Source: Medicago truncatula (taxonomy: Eukaryota > Streptophyta > Magnoliopsida > Fabales > Fabaceae). Taken from it: a DNA stretch of 64,000 nt. The notes under the pieces were generated by a model. The model was not told where the DNA came from and did no database searches. It saw nothing but the letters and a program-made list of their open reading frames with translations. Below are positions 29,991 through 40,494 of the stretch, piece by piece. Both the position numbers and the translations under genes were made by a program. The stretch is from NCBI RefSeq assembly GCF_003473485.1, contig NC_053044.1, positions 49,826,091 to 49,890,090 of the forward strand, read 5' to 3'. Each line of letters opens with the position of its first letter. The first letter of the stretch is position 1.

Positions 29991-30320
29991 TGCATTCCAA
30001 CTACAACATTTGTATTCCTTTGAATGAGGTAATTCAAACTTGTCAAACAACAGGACTCAAGCATTTCGCAAGCACCTCATGTTTCTCCTTTGAAAATATT
30101 AAATTTTTGTTATGCTGGTTTAGATGAAGGTATTAAGTGTCAAGGATTGAACCTCAATTCGGTGGCACTTGAATACCATCATCTAAAGCAAGCCTCACAA
30201 AAATTTATTATTTTCAAAGGGAAAACATGAGGTGTTTGGCGAAATGCTTGAGTCCTGTTATTTTGCAGGTTTGAATTTATCCCATTCAAAGGTAACACAA
30301 TTGTTGAGGTTGGAATGCAC
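29991..30320. repeat. Long inverted repeat A in the MULE
   Basis: The arms at about 29991-30160 and 30170-30320 are reverse complements with scattered mismatches (GCATTCCAACTACAAC against GTTGAGGTTGGAATGC at the ends). A transcript would fold into a hairpin of about 150 bp. It lies between the 3' ends of the two convergent small genes. A homologous inverted repeat lies at about 40745-41085 in the second MULE. Confidence 0.8.
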
Positions 30321-32560
30321 ATTCCAACTGCAACAATTGTCTTACCCTGGATGGGGCAATTCAAACTTGTTAATCGGCAGGACTCCAGTATTCGATGAGC
30401 ATCTTGGACAATGGTATTCAAGTGTCAAGGAATGCACCTCATTCTTTTGACACTTGAATACCATCGTTCAAGATGCTTATTGTAACGCCCCAGATTTTGA
30501 TCCAAGACATTACGCCTAAATCATTTTCCTTTTCTGAAAAACACTACTATTTATTTATTTCATCTATATTATATTCTAGCAAAACCTATACAAAATTCTT
30601 AACATAATGTAATTAAAACTCTTATACTAATATCCTTCAAAATAATTACTACTAAAGTTACAATTCAATCAAAAACCCAATTTCGTCCCCCGTACGCACT
30701 TCAAGCAAAAACTTCAAAGCATAGATCATCTCTTCTTTGGTACCTAAAATGTTAGTGTAAGGGTCAATTTCCTTATCCAAATTGGTTCATACTCAAAGCA
30801 CAAGAACAATGCCATAAAATAGATAGTATCAAAACTTCTCAATCAAAAAGAAATAAGAAAATACATTTAAGTCTTTAAGGTAAAGTTCATACACATTTCC
30901 TTTGTATATATACAACAGTTTAATCATTTATCAACAGACAGATGTATAACAGACCCAATGCAATGCAATGATATGCAAAACGCATGCTCTTAAATACTAC
31001 ATGATCCGGATATATCCCGCCACACAGGCACCACACAGAAATATAATTGCAATTCCCACCACTAAGGCATCCACAGAGAATATAATTGCAAATCCCGCCA
31101 CTAAGGCACCACACAGATGCATATGCCATGCACAAACATGAAAATGCACACTAAAACCCGCCACTAAGGCACAATAATGCAATATGATGTTATCCCCACA
31201 AAGAAATATATTATTAACCCGCCACGAAGGCAAACTCATAGACAAATACAGTCAGATATTAACACATCATCATCCACATGGACCAAACTGAAATATTTTC
31301 ATTTATTTAGTTTATCAGCAAAGTCTAACACTTCTTTACAATACCACAAAAACATATATGAATAGAAAAATGCCATTCCACAAAACATTATCATACAGAT
31401 ATCATATAAAATATAATTAAACTAATAACTTTTATAAAAGGTTAAATTTTACCATATGAATTCATATTTTAGTTGTTTTGTTCTTTTCAACAGACAAGAA
31501 TCTCTACCTCTAATTCATAACATAATCCTAGTACTTAGTAAGAACGTATGGGGAAAAAAGCCCTTACCTCAAACGCTTTACCTCCTAGTGAAACCCTCAA
31601 TGCACATGCATCAGTCTGTACTCCGCTCAGTCCATACCCAATGAAACCGCTATGACAATGTCTATCTAACTGTTCTACGAATTCTTTTCTCAATCAAAGG
31701 GGACATTTGTGAAACGTGAGGGAATGAGAGAGATTGATGTAATTCTAACTGCTTTTATAACTTGACGCGAAAAGTGAGAGAATTTGAAGCAGTAGATTTA
31801 TGCACTACTAGCAGTTTAACTTGAGAGCATACAATTTTCAAAGGAGAGAGACGTGTAAATGGGTTTAATATTCTGATGATATAGGAGACTGGAAAGGAGC
31901 ACGATTTTGAGAGATTGAGAAACGATCAAGGTGATTTTTGTGTTGTGAATTAGACTTGATAAACTAATTAAGTGATAGTCCACTCAATCAAAACCTAAAC
32001 GTGGGTTAACATCAAGTAAGAGGTGAATGTTGAGAGAAAATAGGGGATAGTGGTTCGTATGACTAGGAAAGGGAGGAAAGTAGTTCTAATCATGTAGACC
32101 AATTCATGGCACTAACTTCCTACATTTTAGCTCATTCTTTCCCACTATTATTTTTGCTCGTGTCATTACTTCTCCATATATGTAAATCCTCTTGATAAAT
32201 AAATATTAAAATAAGTTTAAAATAAAGATGCCGCAGCAAAGAATTTTATTAAAATAAATATAAATAATCTAAGAAATAATTATCCTACTTTTTTTTTTCA
32301 TACCAAATTGATTAATAAAAATGAAATAGATGAAATCAGATTCAATTAATAAACCAAAGTAAAGAATGTCAAGATTTTGTAAAGTTTCTCGCACATAAAA
32401 TAAATTGTTGAACAACTAAGTGGCAAGCCAAGAAAATTATTTATAAAAATACATATATAAAATATCGGGATGTTACACTTATCGAATACTGGAGTCCTGC
32501 TGCTTAGCAAGTTTGAATTTGCCCCATTCAGTGGTAAGATGATTGTTGCAGCTGGAAGGT
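30321..32560. repeat. Long inverted repeat B in the MULE, split by a solo LTR
   Basis: The left arm is 30321-30440 and the right arm 30441-30480 plus 32483-32560. They pair once the solo LTR and one target copy are removed. The tip is GGTATTCAAGTGTCAAGG against TTGACACTTGAATACC (about 30413-30472). A homologue is intact at about 40495-40735 in the second MULE. Confidence 0.8.
30481..32477. mobile_element. Solo LTR (1997 bp) in the MULE
   Basis: The sequence from TGTAACGCCCCAGATTTTG to ATCGGGATGTTACA has TG...CA ends with the short terminal inverted repeat TGTAAC/GTTACA. It is flanked by cttat direct repeats at 30476-30480 and 32478-32482. TGTAAC-CCCC starts are common in plant Ty3/gypsy LTRs. 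There is no internal region, so it is a solo LTR left by recombination. It contains imperfect tandem units (CCCGCCACTAAGGCACCACA type, about 31015-31230) and no convincing gene. Confidence 0.85.
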
Positions 32561-32768
32561 AAATTTCGGAATGTAATGTAAAATGCAATGTAATGTGATA
32601 ACATATATTTTGTTTTGAATGGAACAATAATTATCTTATTTTGTTTTCAAATTTATTTATTCCAAATGCAATTTTATTCTAAATACCATAATGTCAAACA
32701 AAATGTGCGCGACACAAAAATAAAACATAAAAAAATCCAAAACAATTAGGCATTAAAAGCCATTACAT

Positions 32769-33014
32769 TCATTCTTCCTCGTCACACAAATCAATCGGCT
32801 TGTCCGCTACAGTCCCTGCGGTACCTTGTTTTGGTTGAGGACCGAAATAGCATGTCCTCCCGCTCCTCCTCAACCTCGAGTGATTGTACATCGGCACCTT
32901 CGAACCCTTCTTTTTTTCGGAACCATCGCAAACAATTCCATGCCATGTCATAGGTGACTTTTCTTTTTTCGTCTCATCATCGTGAACGTTACCCTGATTC
33001 TGATTCTGAGACAT
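32769..33014 (-). CDS. MULE-borne 81-aa basic protein of unknown function
   Basis: Residues include MSQNQNQGNVHDDETKKEK, then MTWHGIVCDGSEKKK, NHSRLRRSGRTCYFGPQ and an acidic end PIDLCDEEE. No family was recognised. A non-coding exon and an intron precede it: donor near 33222 (ACAAGTAAGT on the minus strand), acceptor just before the ATG. It is read inward from the right TIR and converges with the 115-aa gene. The second MULE has a broken copy (39880-40141) keeping MSQNQGN, HGITCDGS and NHSRLRRSGRT. Conservation between two MULEs supports it as a gene; its role could be accessory to transposition. Confidence 0.6.
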   Translation of the reverse strand: MSQNQNQGNVHDDETKKEKSPMTWHGIVCDGSEKKKGSKVPMYNHSRLRRSGRTCYFGPQPKQGTAGTVADKPIDLCDEEE

Positions 33015-33519
33015 ATCTACATTTAAAAAAATATGGCGATCAATTCAACCTACACTAACCTAAACTATCCTAACAATTCTAACCATTCTAACCTAAACTA
33101 TCCTAACATATCATAAAATCAACAAATCAATATAATCGAACCTATATAATCGAAATTTAACAAAAAATAACATACAATTCGACCACAAAGCAACTATTGC
33201 ATAGGATTCAAAAAACTTACTTGTTTTTGTGATTAAAATTGGCTTCTAATGGCTTCAAATGACTCAAAATCGCACCTTGAAAAATTAAAAACGCAACAAT
33301 GGAGTTTTGGAAACTCCTATGAAGTTCTGTTCTTATAACATTCTACTCGGCAGTTAACTACCGAGGTTTTCCTCGGCACTTAACTGCCGCCGGTGTCCTA
33401 AAAACTTCGGCAGTTAACTGCCGCCGGTTCCTAAAAACCTCGGTAGCAAACTGCCGAGGGGCATTTTGGTATTTTACTCGTGTGACACAGCCAAACTATA
33501 TGTGGGAACAGCAATTCTC

Positions 33520-33528
33520 ACACAATAA
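33520..33528. repeat. MULE target site duplication, right copy
   Basis: acacaataa, identical to 15639-15647. Confidence 0.9.
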
Positions 33529-33561
33529 ATATCATTTGTTATAGGCAATAAATGGTGAAGC

Positions 33562-33569
33562 TATATATA
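33562..33569 (+). promoter_or_regulatory. TATA box of the AFB gene
   Basis: TATATATA lies 138 bp before the AFB start codon and 42 bp after the MULE right end. Everything further upstream is now transposon DNA. Confidence 0.6.
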
Positions 33570-33706
33570 GACACAGATAGATAACACCCACACTCATAGC
33601 TCAGTCTCCTGCCAATGCCAAGCTGCTCACCAACACCACCCACTCATTACCTCAAACATTCCGTTCCATACTTTTAACGGAGCAAACAGAACAGAACCAC
33701 ATCATC

Positions 33707-36253
33707 ATGAATACAGAAACCCCAAACTACCCCTCGCCGGAGTTCCAATCGGAAAACCCAGACCACGTCCTCGAAATTGTCCTCGAAACCGTCCTCCACT
33801 TCCTCACCTCCCGCCGCGACCGTAACGCCGCCTCATTAGTCTGCAAATCATGGTACCGCACGGAAGCTCTCACCAGATCCGACCTCTTCATCGGAAATTG
33901 CTACTCCGTCTCCCCCCGCCGTGCTACATCCCGGTTCAGCCGCATCCGGTCCGTCACCATCAAAGGCAAACCGCGGTTCGCTGATTTCGATATGATGCCG
34001 GTTGATTGGGGGGCCCACTTCTCTCCGTGGGTCACTACTTTCGCTGCTGCATACCCATGGCTTGAGAAGTTTCATCTTAAGCGAATGTCTGTTACTGATG
34101 ATGATCTTTCTCTTCTTGCTGATTCGTTTGTGGGTTTCAAAGAACTTGTTCTTGTTTGTTGTGAAGGTTTTGGAACTCCTGGTCTCGCTGCCGTTGCCAG
34201 CAAGTGTAGGTAGTGACCCTTCTCTTTGCAGTTACTTGATACACTTTCATAAAAGACTCTGTTTGGATAACCAACTTTTTTGCAGCTTATAGTACAAGTG
34301 TTTATAATGTACTATCTTGGACTTCTTATGAAAATAAGCTTAAAACAGTTTATGAACAATCTCCTAAACCGTACTTATGTCGGTAGATAAGCTCAAATTA
34401 GCCAATCCAAAAAGCTACTAAACAGTTATTTTCAGCTTATAGCATAAGCGCTGAATAGAAATGAGGCCTGTTTAGATAAACAACTTATTTGCCACTTATA
34501 GCTGAAGCACTGATAAATGCTTATGTATATGTTGTTTCTATAGCAAAAGATGAAATAAAATAAATTGTTTTTATATAAGTTATAAACTGTTCTCATAAGT
34601 TCTCTCAAAACTAAGTAAGTAGATAAGCTCAAATAAGTCAATCCAAACATGTCCGTGTTATAAGTTGTTTCTAGCTTATTTTCACAAGCTCATCACAATA
34701 GCTTATGAAAACAGTTTAACTTTACTTTATCTTCTTTTAATACAAATAGTTTATACACAAGCACTTACGTGATAAACACGTAAGTAAGTCGTTTAGCTAA
34801 GCAGGGTAATGAATCATGGCTTTGTAATGTTTGTGGCTTGCTTGACAAAAAATTATTCATTTTTTTGTGATCAGATTTCTGAGAGTGCTTGATCTTGAGG
34901 AATCTATGGTTGATGTTAATGTTAGCGACTATGATGGAATACTTGATTGGATATCATGTTTTCCAGAGGGTGAAACCCATTTGGAATCTCTTGGTTTTGA
35001 CTGCGTTGACTCGCCAATTAATTTTGAGTCGTTGGAGAGGTTGGTTGCTAGGTCTCCTTCACTGAAGAGGCTGAGATTGAATCGACACATTAAATTATCT
35101 CAACTATACCGCTTGATGTATAAAGCACCACATCTAACGCATCTTGGAACGGGTTCTTTTGTTGTACCAGAAGATACTATGAATGTTGTTGGGGATGATG
35201 AGCTAATTTACGAGACTCCATTTGCGGCTTCCAAGTCCTTAGTTTCTTTATCTGGATTCAGGGATACTTTGCCTGAGTACCTCCCTGCCATTTATCCTGT
35301 TTGTGCTAATCTCACATCATTGAATTTCAGTTATGCTGATATTGATACAGATCAAATCAAATCGATTGTTTCTCGTTGTCATAAACTACAGACCCTTTGG
35401 GTATGTATGTCTTATTTTTGAGCCATTCTGTATGTTCATTGTCTTGTTTTGCTTTGCCCTAAACTAAAGTTTGCTTTTATGCTATTTTGTTATGCAGGTC
35501 CTTGATGCAATATTCGATGAGGGTCTTCAGGTAGTAGCTGAAACTTGCAAAGATTTGCGCGAGCTTCGTGTTTTCCCCCTTCATGCAAGGGAGGGAGTAG
35601 AAGGTCCGGTTTCTGAGGTAGGATTTGAAGCGATTTCTCAAGGCTGTAGGAAATTACAGTCCATTTTGTTTTTCTGTACAAGAATGACAAATGCTGCCGT
35701 GGTAGCTATGTCACATAATTGCCCTGATCTTGTGGTGTTTAGATTATGTATAATTGGGCAATATAGGCCAGATGCTTTGACTCAACAACCCATGGATGAG
35801 GGTTTTGGTGCTATTGTTATGAATTGTAAGAAGCTCACTCGACTTGCCGTGTCTGGTTTATTGACTGATCTAGCTTTTTGTTACATTGGGTTGTATGGGA
35901 AGATGATTAGGACACTATCAGTTGCATTTGCTGGAGACACCGACTCTGGGCTCAAGTATGTTCTAGATGGATGTTATAATCTGCAAAAGCTTGAAATCAG
36001 GGATAGTCCATTTGGGGATGGAGCTTTGCGTTCTGGTTTGCATCATTTTTACAACATGAGGTTTCTCTGGATGTCTTCCTGTAAATTGACACGCCAAGCT
36101 TGCCAAGAAGTTGCACGAACACTGCCCCGTCTCGTATTGGAAGTCATCAATACTGATGAAGACACAGTTGATGATTTCGATATACTTTATATGTACCGGT
36201 CTCTTGATAAGCCAAGGAGTGATGCTCCAAAAGTTGTCACCATCCTTAATTAG
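33707..36253 (+). CDS. AFB5-like: Auxin receptor F-box protein, AFB4/AFB5 type
   Basis: Exons 33707-34209, 34875-35400 and 35498-36253 join at GT-AG borders in phase and encode 594 aa. The F-box lies near residues 18-58 ([29 protein letters not shown]), followed by leucine-rich repeats typical of TIR1/AFB ([40 protein letters not shown] near 365, [22 protein letters not shown]). The N-terminal extension before the F-box and the wording of many LRR segments fit the AFB4/5 branch, known for picloram sensitivity. The protein binds SKP1 through the F-box and auxin plus Aux/IAA repressors through the LRRs, acting in the nucleus. No break was seen. The MULE end is 188 bp upstream, and the 3' end is partly duplicated. 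Confidence 0.93.
34250..34800. repeat. Cluster of MITE-like copies in AFB intron 1
   Basis: At least two adjacent copies (about 34257-34412 and 34463-34652) have ends of the type TGTTTRGATAAACAACTTAT and AAGTCAATCCAAACA. They are rich in CAGCTTATA and AGCTTAT motifs. A further relative lies in the prolyl-tRNA synthetase gene at about 61325-61550. No coding potential. Confidence 0.6.
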
Positions 36254-36316
36254 TTTTCCAAAATTCAACAAGCCAAGAAGTGATGCTTCAAAAGTTGTTA
36301 CCATCCTTCATTAGTT
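36195..36316 (+). repeat. Tandem duplication of the AFB stop-codon region
   Basis: About 60 bp ending in the stop codon (AAGCCAAGGAGTGATGC ... ATCCTTAATTAG) is repeated directly after it (AAGCCAAGAAGTGATGC ... ATCCTTCATTAG) with a few changes. The second copy is in the 3' UTR, so the protein end is unchanged. Confidence 0.85.
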
Positions 36317-37741
36317 TTTGAAAATTCAACAATTTGTTAGCTTTGTCCTGTAAAATGACCAGTTGATTTCTTGACCAGAGATACTATTCTGGAGTCTGCA
36401 TAATGGAAGAGGGTGTGGTGGGAATTGATAAATGGGGAGGGTCGCCCTAGATGATGCAGCAGAAGAATGAAATCCTGGAGACATTGGACCATTCAGTGTT
36501 GTATAATTGTAGTTAAAATGAATGTCTTTTTTCTTTTTATTCATTTCATCATGAAGAAACCATGAGAGTTGAGGATTGTAGAGAATTAGATTGCTCAAGC
36601 TGTGCTCTGTGTCTGAGGATTAGTTAGTAAGCATTATTGGTCTCGTTGTGGTTGGGCAAGTAGATGGTCTATTGAGGATTAGATTCAGAGCTGAAGCATT
36701 GGAGAGTGACAACATTCTTCTACTTCTCAACCATACCAGCAGAAATGCAAAATTATTCACTTCTAAATTAAGGAATTGGCCTGTGTATTTTGATTCAGAT
36801 GATACTTAGATTAAGCTGTATGAGGTTTGAATCAAATCACAGAATTAGCATCTGTCTCCCAATCTCTTACAGAAAATGTGTTGTTGTAGCGTATCATTTT
36901 TGACTTTATTGTAGCAATTGTGGCAGGGTTAATAAATGCCAATTTATGGGACTGTATCTATGCACTTGTTGTGATTGTAGAATGATCAATTAATTCAGAT
37001 GGTTCGTTAATTATATGCGTGAAAACGGGGCCTTCCAATGGATTTGAACTTTGAAGGTCTTGATTATTGTTTAAGCAGTATGTGAGGTGCTCACATTTTG
37101 ATTCCATATAGCATGCTGCAGAATGGTAAAAGCAAAGCAAACTTGACATCAAAAGCTATGATTTGACCGGGAAAGGAACAAAAGATAGTCGAATTTGTGG
37201 GTATAATGTTGATGATGACATTGAATAAGAAGTTTACCAAATATGTATAATTTTTGATAATGTTTGATATAATGCCAATGAAAGTGTAGACGCGGCGCTG
37301 ATGGGTATAGGGAGTGATAATGATCTTAGTTAGGCAAGGATGGATGATGATTCTCCTTCACTGCTCTCATTTTATATCCATTAGAATTAGATTAGATGCG
37401 TTGAAAAACTATCGATTATGAATTATGATCGTGCCTTACCTTGTGGGATAATCCATCTTTCAATAAAAAAGATGGTATCTGGTTGGTTACCACATGCAGT
37501 ATACAGTTTTGCTATTAGAACGCATACCCAATGATGATATACCAAATAATTATACTTATAATGAGTTTTTTTTTTGTCAAAATAATAATTATAATGTGCT
37601 GCAATGCTAAAAAAGTATGTGGGCTATATCTACGTTGATAGATTGAGATATCATAGCTTTGTGCATCTTAACTAACATTTTATTTTGATAAAAATAAAGT
37701 AATATTTTATTATAATGCAACGATAACAATCACACATAGAA
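36317..37741. other. AFB 3' flank, nothing else recognised
   Basis: This contains the AFB 3' UTR and AT-rich intergenic DNA. No ORF, RNA gene or clear repeat could be supported. Confidence 0.6.
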
Positions 37742-38017
37742 ATTCTTACGGGAACTCTTATCCAACACATCATTCTGACATCCAACCAGTTAAAATCAAA
37801 CACCTCATTAAAATAATAGAAAAATTAATGTCAATTTTTTTTTCATTATTTTTAATATTTCTCTCACCTTTTTCTACTTCTTTTAACCGACAAGAACCAT
37901 CCACCATCTCCATTTCCTTAATTAAAATCACATTTTTTTTTTAAATTAATAACATGTGTCATATCTCTATTGGTCGGGTGTAAGAATAATGTGTTGGGTA
38001 GGAGCTCATGCAAGAAT
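37742..38017. mobile_element. MITE with about 50-bp terminal inverted repeats
   Basis: ATTCTTACGGGAACTC...CCAACACATCATTCTGACA at the left matches the reverse complement of the right end (ATTCTTGCATGAGCTC...CCAACACATTATTCTTACA) with mismatches. The interior is AT-rich. No target duplication was resolved. Confidence 0.6.
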
Positions 38018-38806
38018 ATCTTATAAAAAATAATAACAATCATGCATTTTTTAAATCAGTAATGATAACGGTGTTGATAAACTACTGTTGGAGAGCCACA
38101 TTGAAGAAATGTTCACACACTATTTTTTTTTGAAGAAAAATGTTCACACACTATTGAAATGTAAATGGATCTTTTTGACTATTTGTAGGAGCACTTCCTG
38201 AGGCGACTATCTCTAAACCAACCCATTCTTTGGAGGCTGGTTTCATGGCTTTGAAGTTTGGTATACACTTGATTTTATGGTATTCGTAATTTCAAAAAGG
38301 AAAATAAATCCTCTCTCCCATTCCAAAACCTTCATCTAAATATACTCTTGGAGTATGTTTGGACGAAACAATTATTTACGGTAATATAATTTTAGATGGT
38401 TAATTCAGATATCTAAATTTTAAATGCCATCTAAAAGTTTAGAATTCGAAATTATTTCCTTACTTTGTAGAATATGAATTTCAATTTTTTCTTTATATGT
38501 ATACCTTTTTTACAGACTAGGCCTATTTATTTTTTGAATTTTACTGGTCCCCATTCATATTCAAAAATTTCAAATTGATCCCTATAAAAAAAATGCAAAC
38601 TGGTCCCTTTAAATTTACAAAAATTGATCCCTAATTTTTTTTTTAAGAATGAAAAATTTAATTATTCTATAAAAAAAATGAAGTGAATTTAATTATAATA
38701 TTGAATGTCCTATGCTTCTACTTTCTATAAAATAAAACTTCTAATTGTCCCGTCAAACACACTCTTTATTTTTGACAACAATCCAAAAACATACAAATGA
38801 AGAAGA
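38018..38806. other. AT-rich intergenic DNA
   Basis: This includes fragments of the common plant repeat type with 'tggtccc' and 'aaattgatccc' phrases (about 38545-38640), but no element ends could be fixed. Confidence 0.45.
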
Positions 38807-39075
38807 TGTTGAAATTTAGGGTCTAACTCATCGTCACAAAACCGGCTTGTGAGGTGAGGAGTCTCTCATCTATCCGATATGGGACATGAATTTTTCCCAA
38901 TACACCCCCTCACGCCCATCATTCTTTGGGCTTGGTGTGTGAATAGGTAGGCGGTCCTTGAATTCGACAATCTTTGATACCATGTTAAAATTTGAAGTCT
39001 AACTCATCATCACAAAACTGACTTATGAAGTGAGGAGTCTCTCATCTATCCGATGTGGGACATGAATTTTTCCCA
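38807..39075 (-). mobile_element. TRIM (miniature LTR retrotransposon) with 93-bp terminal repeats
   Basis: Direct repeats 38807-38899 and 38983-39075 are both exactly 93 bp, with TGTT...CCCA ends on the + strand (TGGG...AACA read as LTRs on the minus strand). Next to the right repeat is TGGTATCAAAG on the minus strand, a tRNA-iMet-type primer site (38972-38982). Next to the left one is a purine-rich tract (GAGGGGGTG). The interior is only 83 bp. Flanks gaaga and gtaga are a 4/5 match. Around ten differences between the repeats indicate an old insertion. Confidence 0.75.
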
Positions 39076-39879
39076 GTAGAAGAACCACGTGATGTGTGCA
39101 CCATAAGCATAAGTGTTGACTATGTTGTCAATTGAATGGATGAGACCTGCACTAATAATACTAAAGGGCTCCTGTCCATAAACAAGTAAATCAGTTAGGA
39201 CACCAATCAAGTTTGATTGTCGGAAGAAAATTGCTTTTCTGACATAGAATACTTCCTATTGACACAAGTAAATGACGCTTTTATCCCCAGCGGCAGTTAA
39301 TAACCCTTAGGCTGTGCGCCTACAGTTAACTGCCGCTGGCTTCCAGCGGTTGTTAACTGTCGTTGCTTTATGTTATATGAACAGAACAACATAGGAGTTT
39401 CTAAAACTCCATTGTTGCGGATTGAAGATCAAGAGGTGCCATTTTTCCCAATTGTTGCGGATTCAACATCAATTACGCTCACAAAATCAAGTAAGTTGTT
39501 ACCATCCTATTACATTGCTATTTTGTGATTGATTTATTAGTTTTTTTTTGTTAAATTGCGATTATAGAAGTTTATTAATTTTATGATGTTCTGATAGTTT
39601 AGGTTGTTTGAATTGTTAGGTTTAGGTTAGAATTGTTTAGATTGTTAGAATTGTATAATTGTTATGAAATCATGGCAGAATTTTTATGATTAGATGAATT
39701 GTTGTATAATCGTTGCGATTAGTTTAGGTTTATTATGAAATTTTGTTGTTATGAATTTGTGATAGAATTATTACGATTAGTTACGGTATAATTTTTAGGA
39801 TTAGTTTAGGTTTTGATAAATTATTGTAGAATTGTTACGATATGATGTAGGTTTTGATCGCCGATTTGTTTACGTAGAT

Positions 39880-40141
39880 ATGTCTCAGAATCAGGGAAAC
39901 ATTGAGTTGAACAAGAAGAAGGAGGGTGACGACAAGAAGAAAGAAAAATCACTGATGACATGACACGGAATCACATGTGATGGATCCATCAAAAAGAAGG
40001 ATTCGAAGGTGCTGGTGTATAATCATTCGAGGTTGCGGAGGAGCGGGAGGACATGATATTTGATCCTCAGCCAAAAGCAGGGTGCCCCCAGGGACTATCG
40101 AGGACAACCCAATTGACTTGTGTGATGAGGAAGATGATTGA
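39880..40141 (+). pseudogene. Decayed copy of the 81-aa MULE protein gene
   Basis: It starts MSQNQGN and keeps MT-HGITCDGS and YNHSRLRRSGRT in one frame, but has in-frame stops and a later frameshift before the acidic end. A non-coding exon with donor at 39491 (AATCAAGTAAGT) and an acceptor just before the ATG mirror the intact gene at 32769-33014. Confidence 0.7.
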
Positions 40142-40494
40142 ATGTAATGAGTTGTAATATCTAATTGTTTTGGATCTTTTTTTATGTTTTTTTTTATGGT
40201 ACATTTTGCTTGACATATTGGTACTTTGAATAAATTCGCGTTTTGAATAATTTATATTAAAATTGCATTTGGAATAATTTCGATTAAATTTGCGTTTTGA
40301 ATAATTGCGTATTCGAATAAAAACTAATTAAATCTAACGTGAATTCAACTAATTAAAATTGCGTAATAAATAAATAAATTCGAAAAGTGAATAAATAAGA
40401 TAATTATTGTTCCATTCAAAACAACATGTATTATGCATATTCAACTATATATGTTATCACATTACATTGCATTACATTACATTACGGAATGTAC

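Larger units (their letters stand above)
15648..33519. mobile_element. 17.9-kb Mutator-like element (MULE) carrying a PMD gene
   Basis: Both ends start GAGAATTGCTGTTCCCACAT reading inward, and the TIRs stay similar for about 105 bp (15648-15752 and 33415-33519). The flanks are identical 9-bp direct repeats, acacaataa, at 15639-15647 and 33520-33528; a 9-bp duplication is the hallmark of Mutator insertion. The cargo is a PMD gene rightward from the left end, a small ORF at 29632-29979 (+), two fold-back repeats, and a small ORF at 32769-33014 (-) reading inward from the right end. Two later insertions sit inside: 18185-27933 and 30481-32477. Without them the element is about 6.1 kb. No mudrA-like transposase was found, so mobility would need a helper. 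Confidence 0.9.

Noticed and set aside
15648..33519. A hidden mudrA-type transposase in the large MULE
   Set aside because: All longer frames were inspected; none shows transposase motifs, and the unassigned stretches are too short.
34867..35421. A separate short LRR gene between AFB exons
   Set aside because: It is exon 2 of the AFB gene; splice sites and phase join it to both neighbours.
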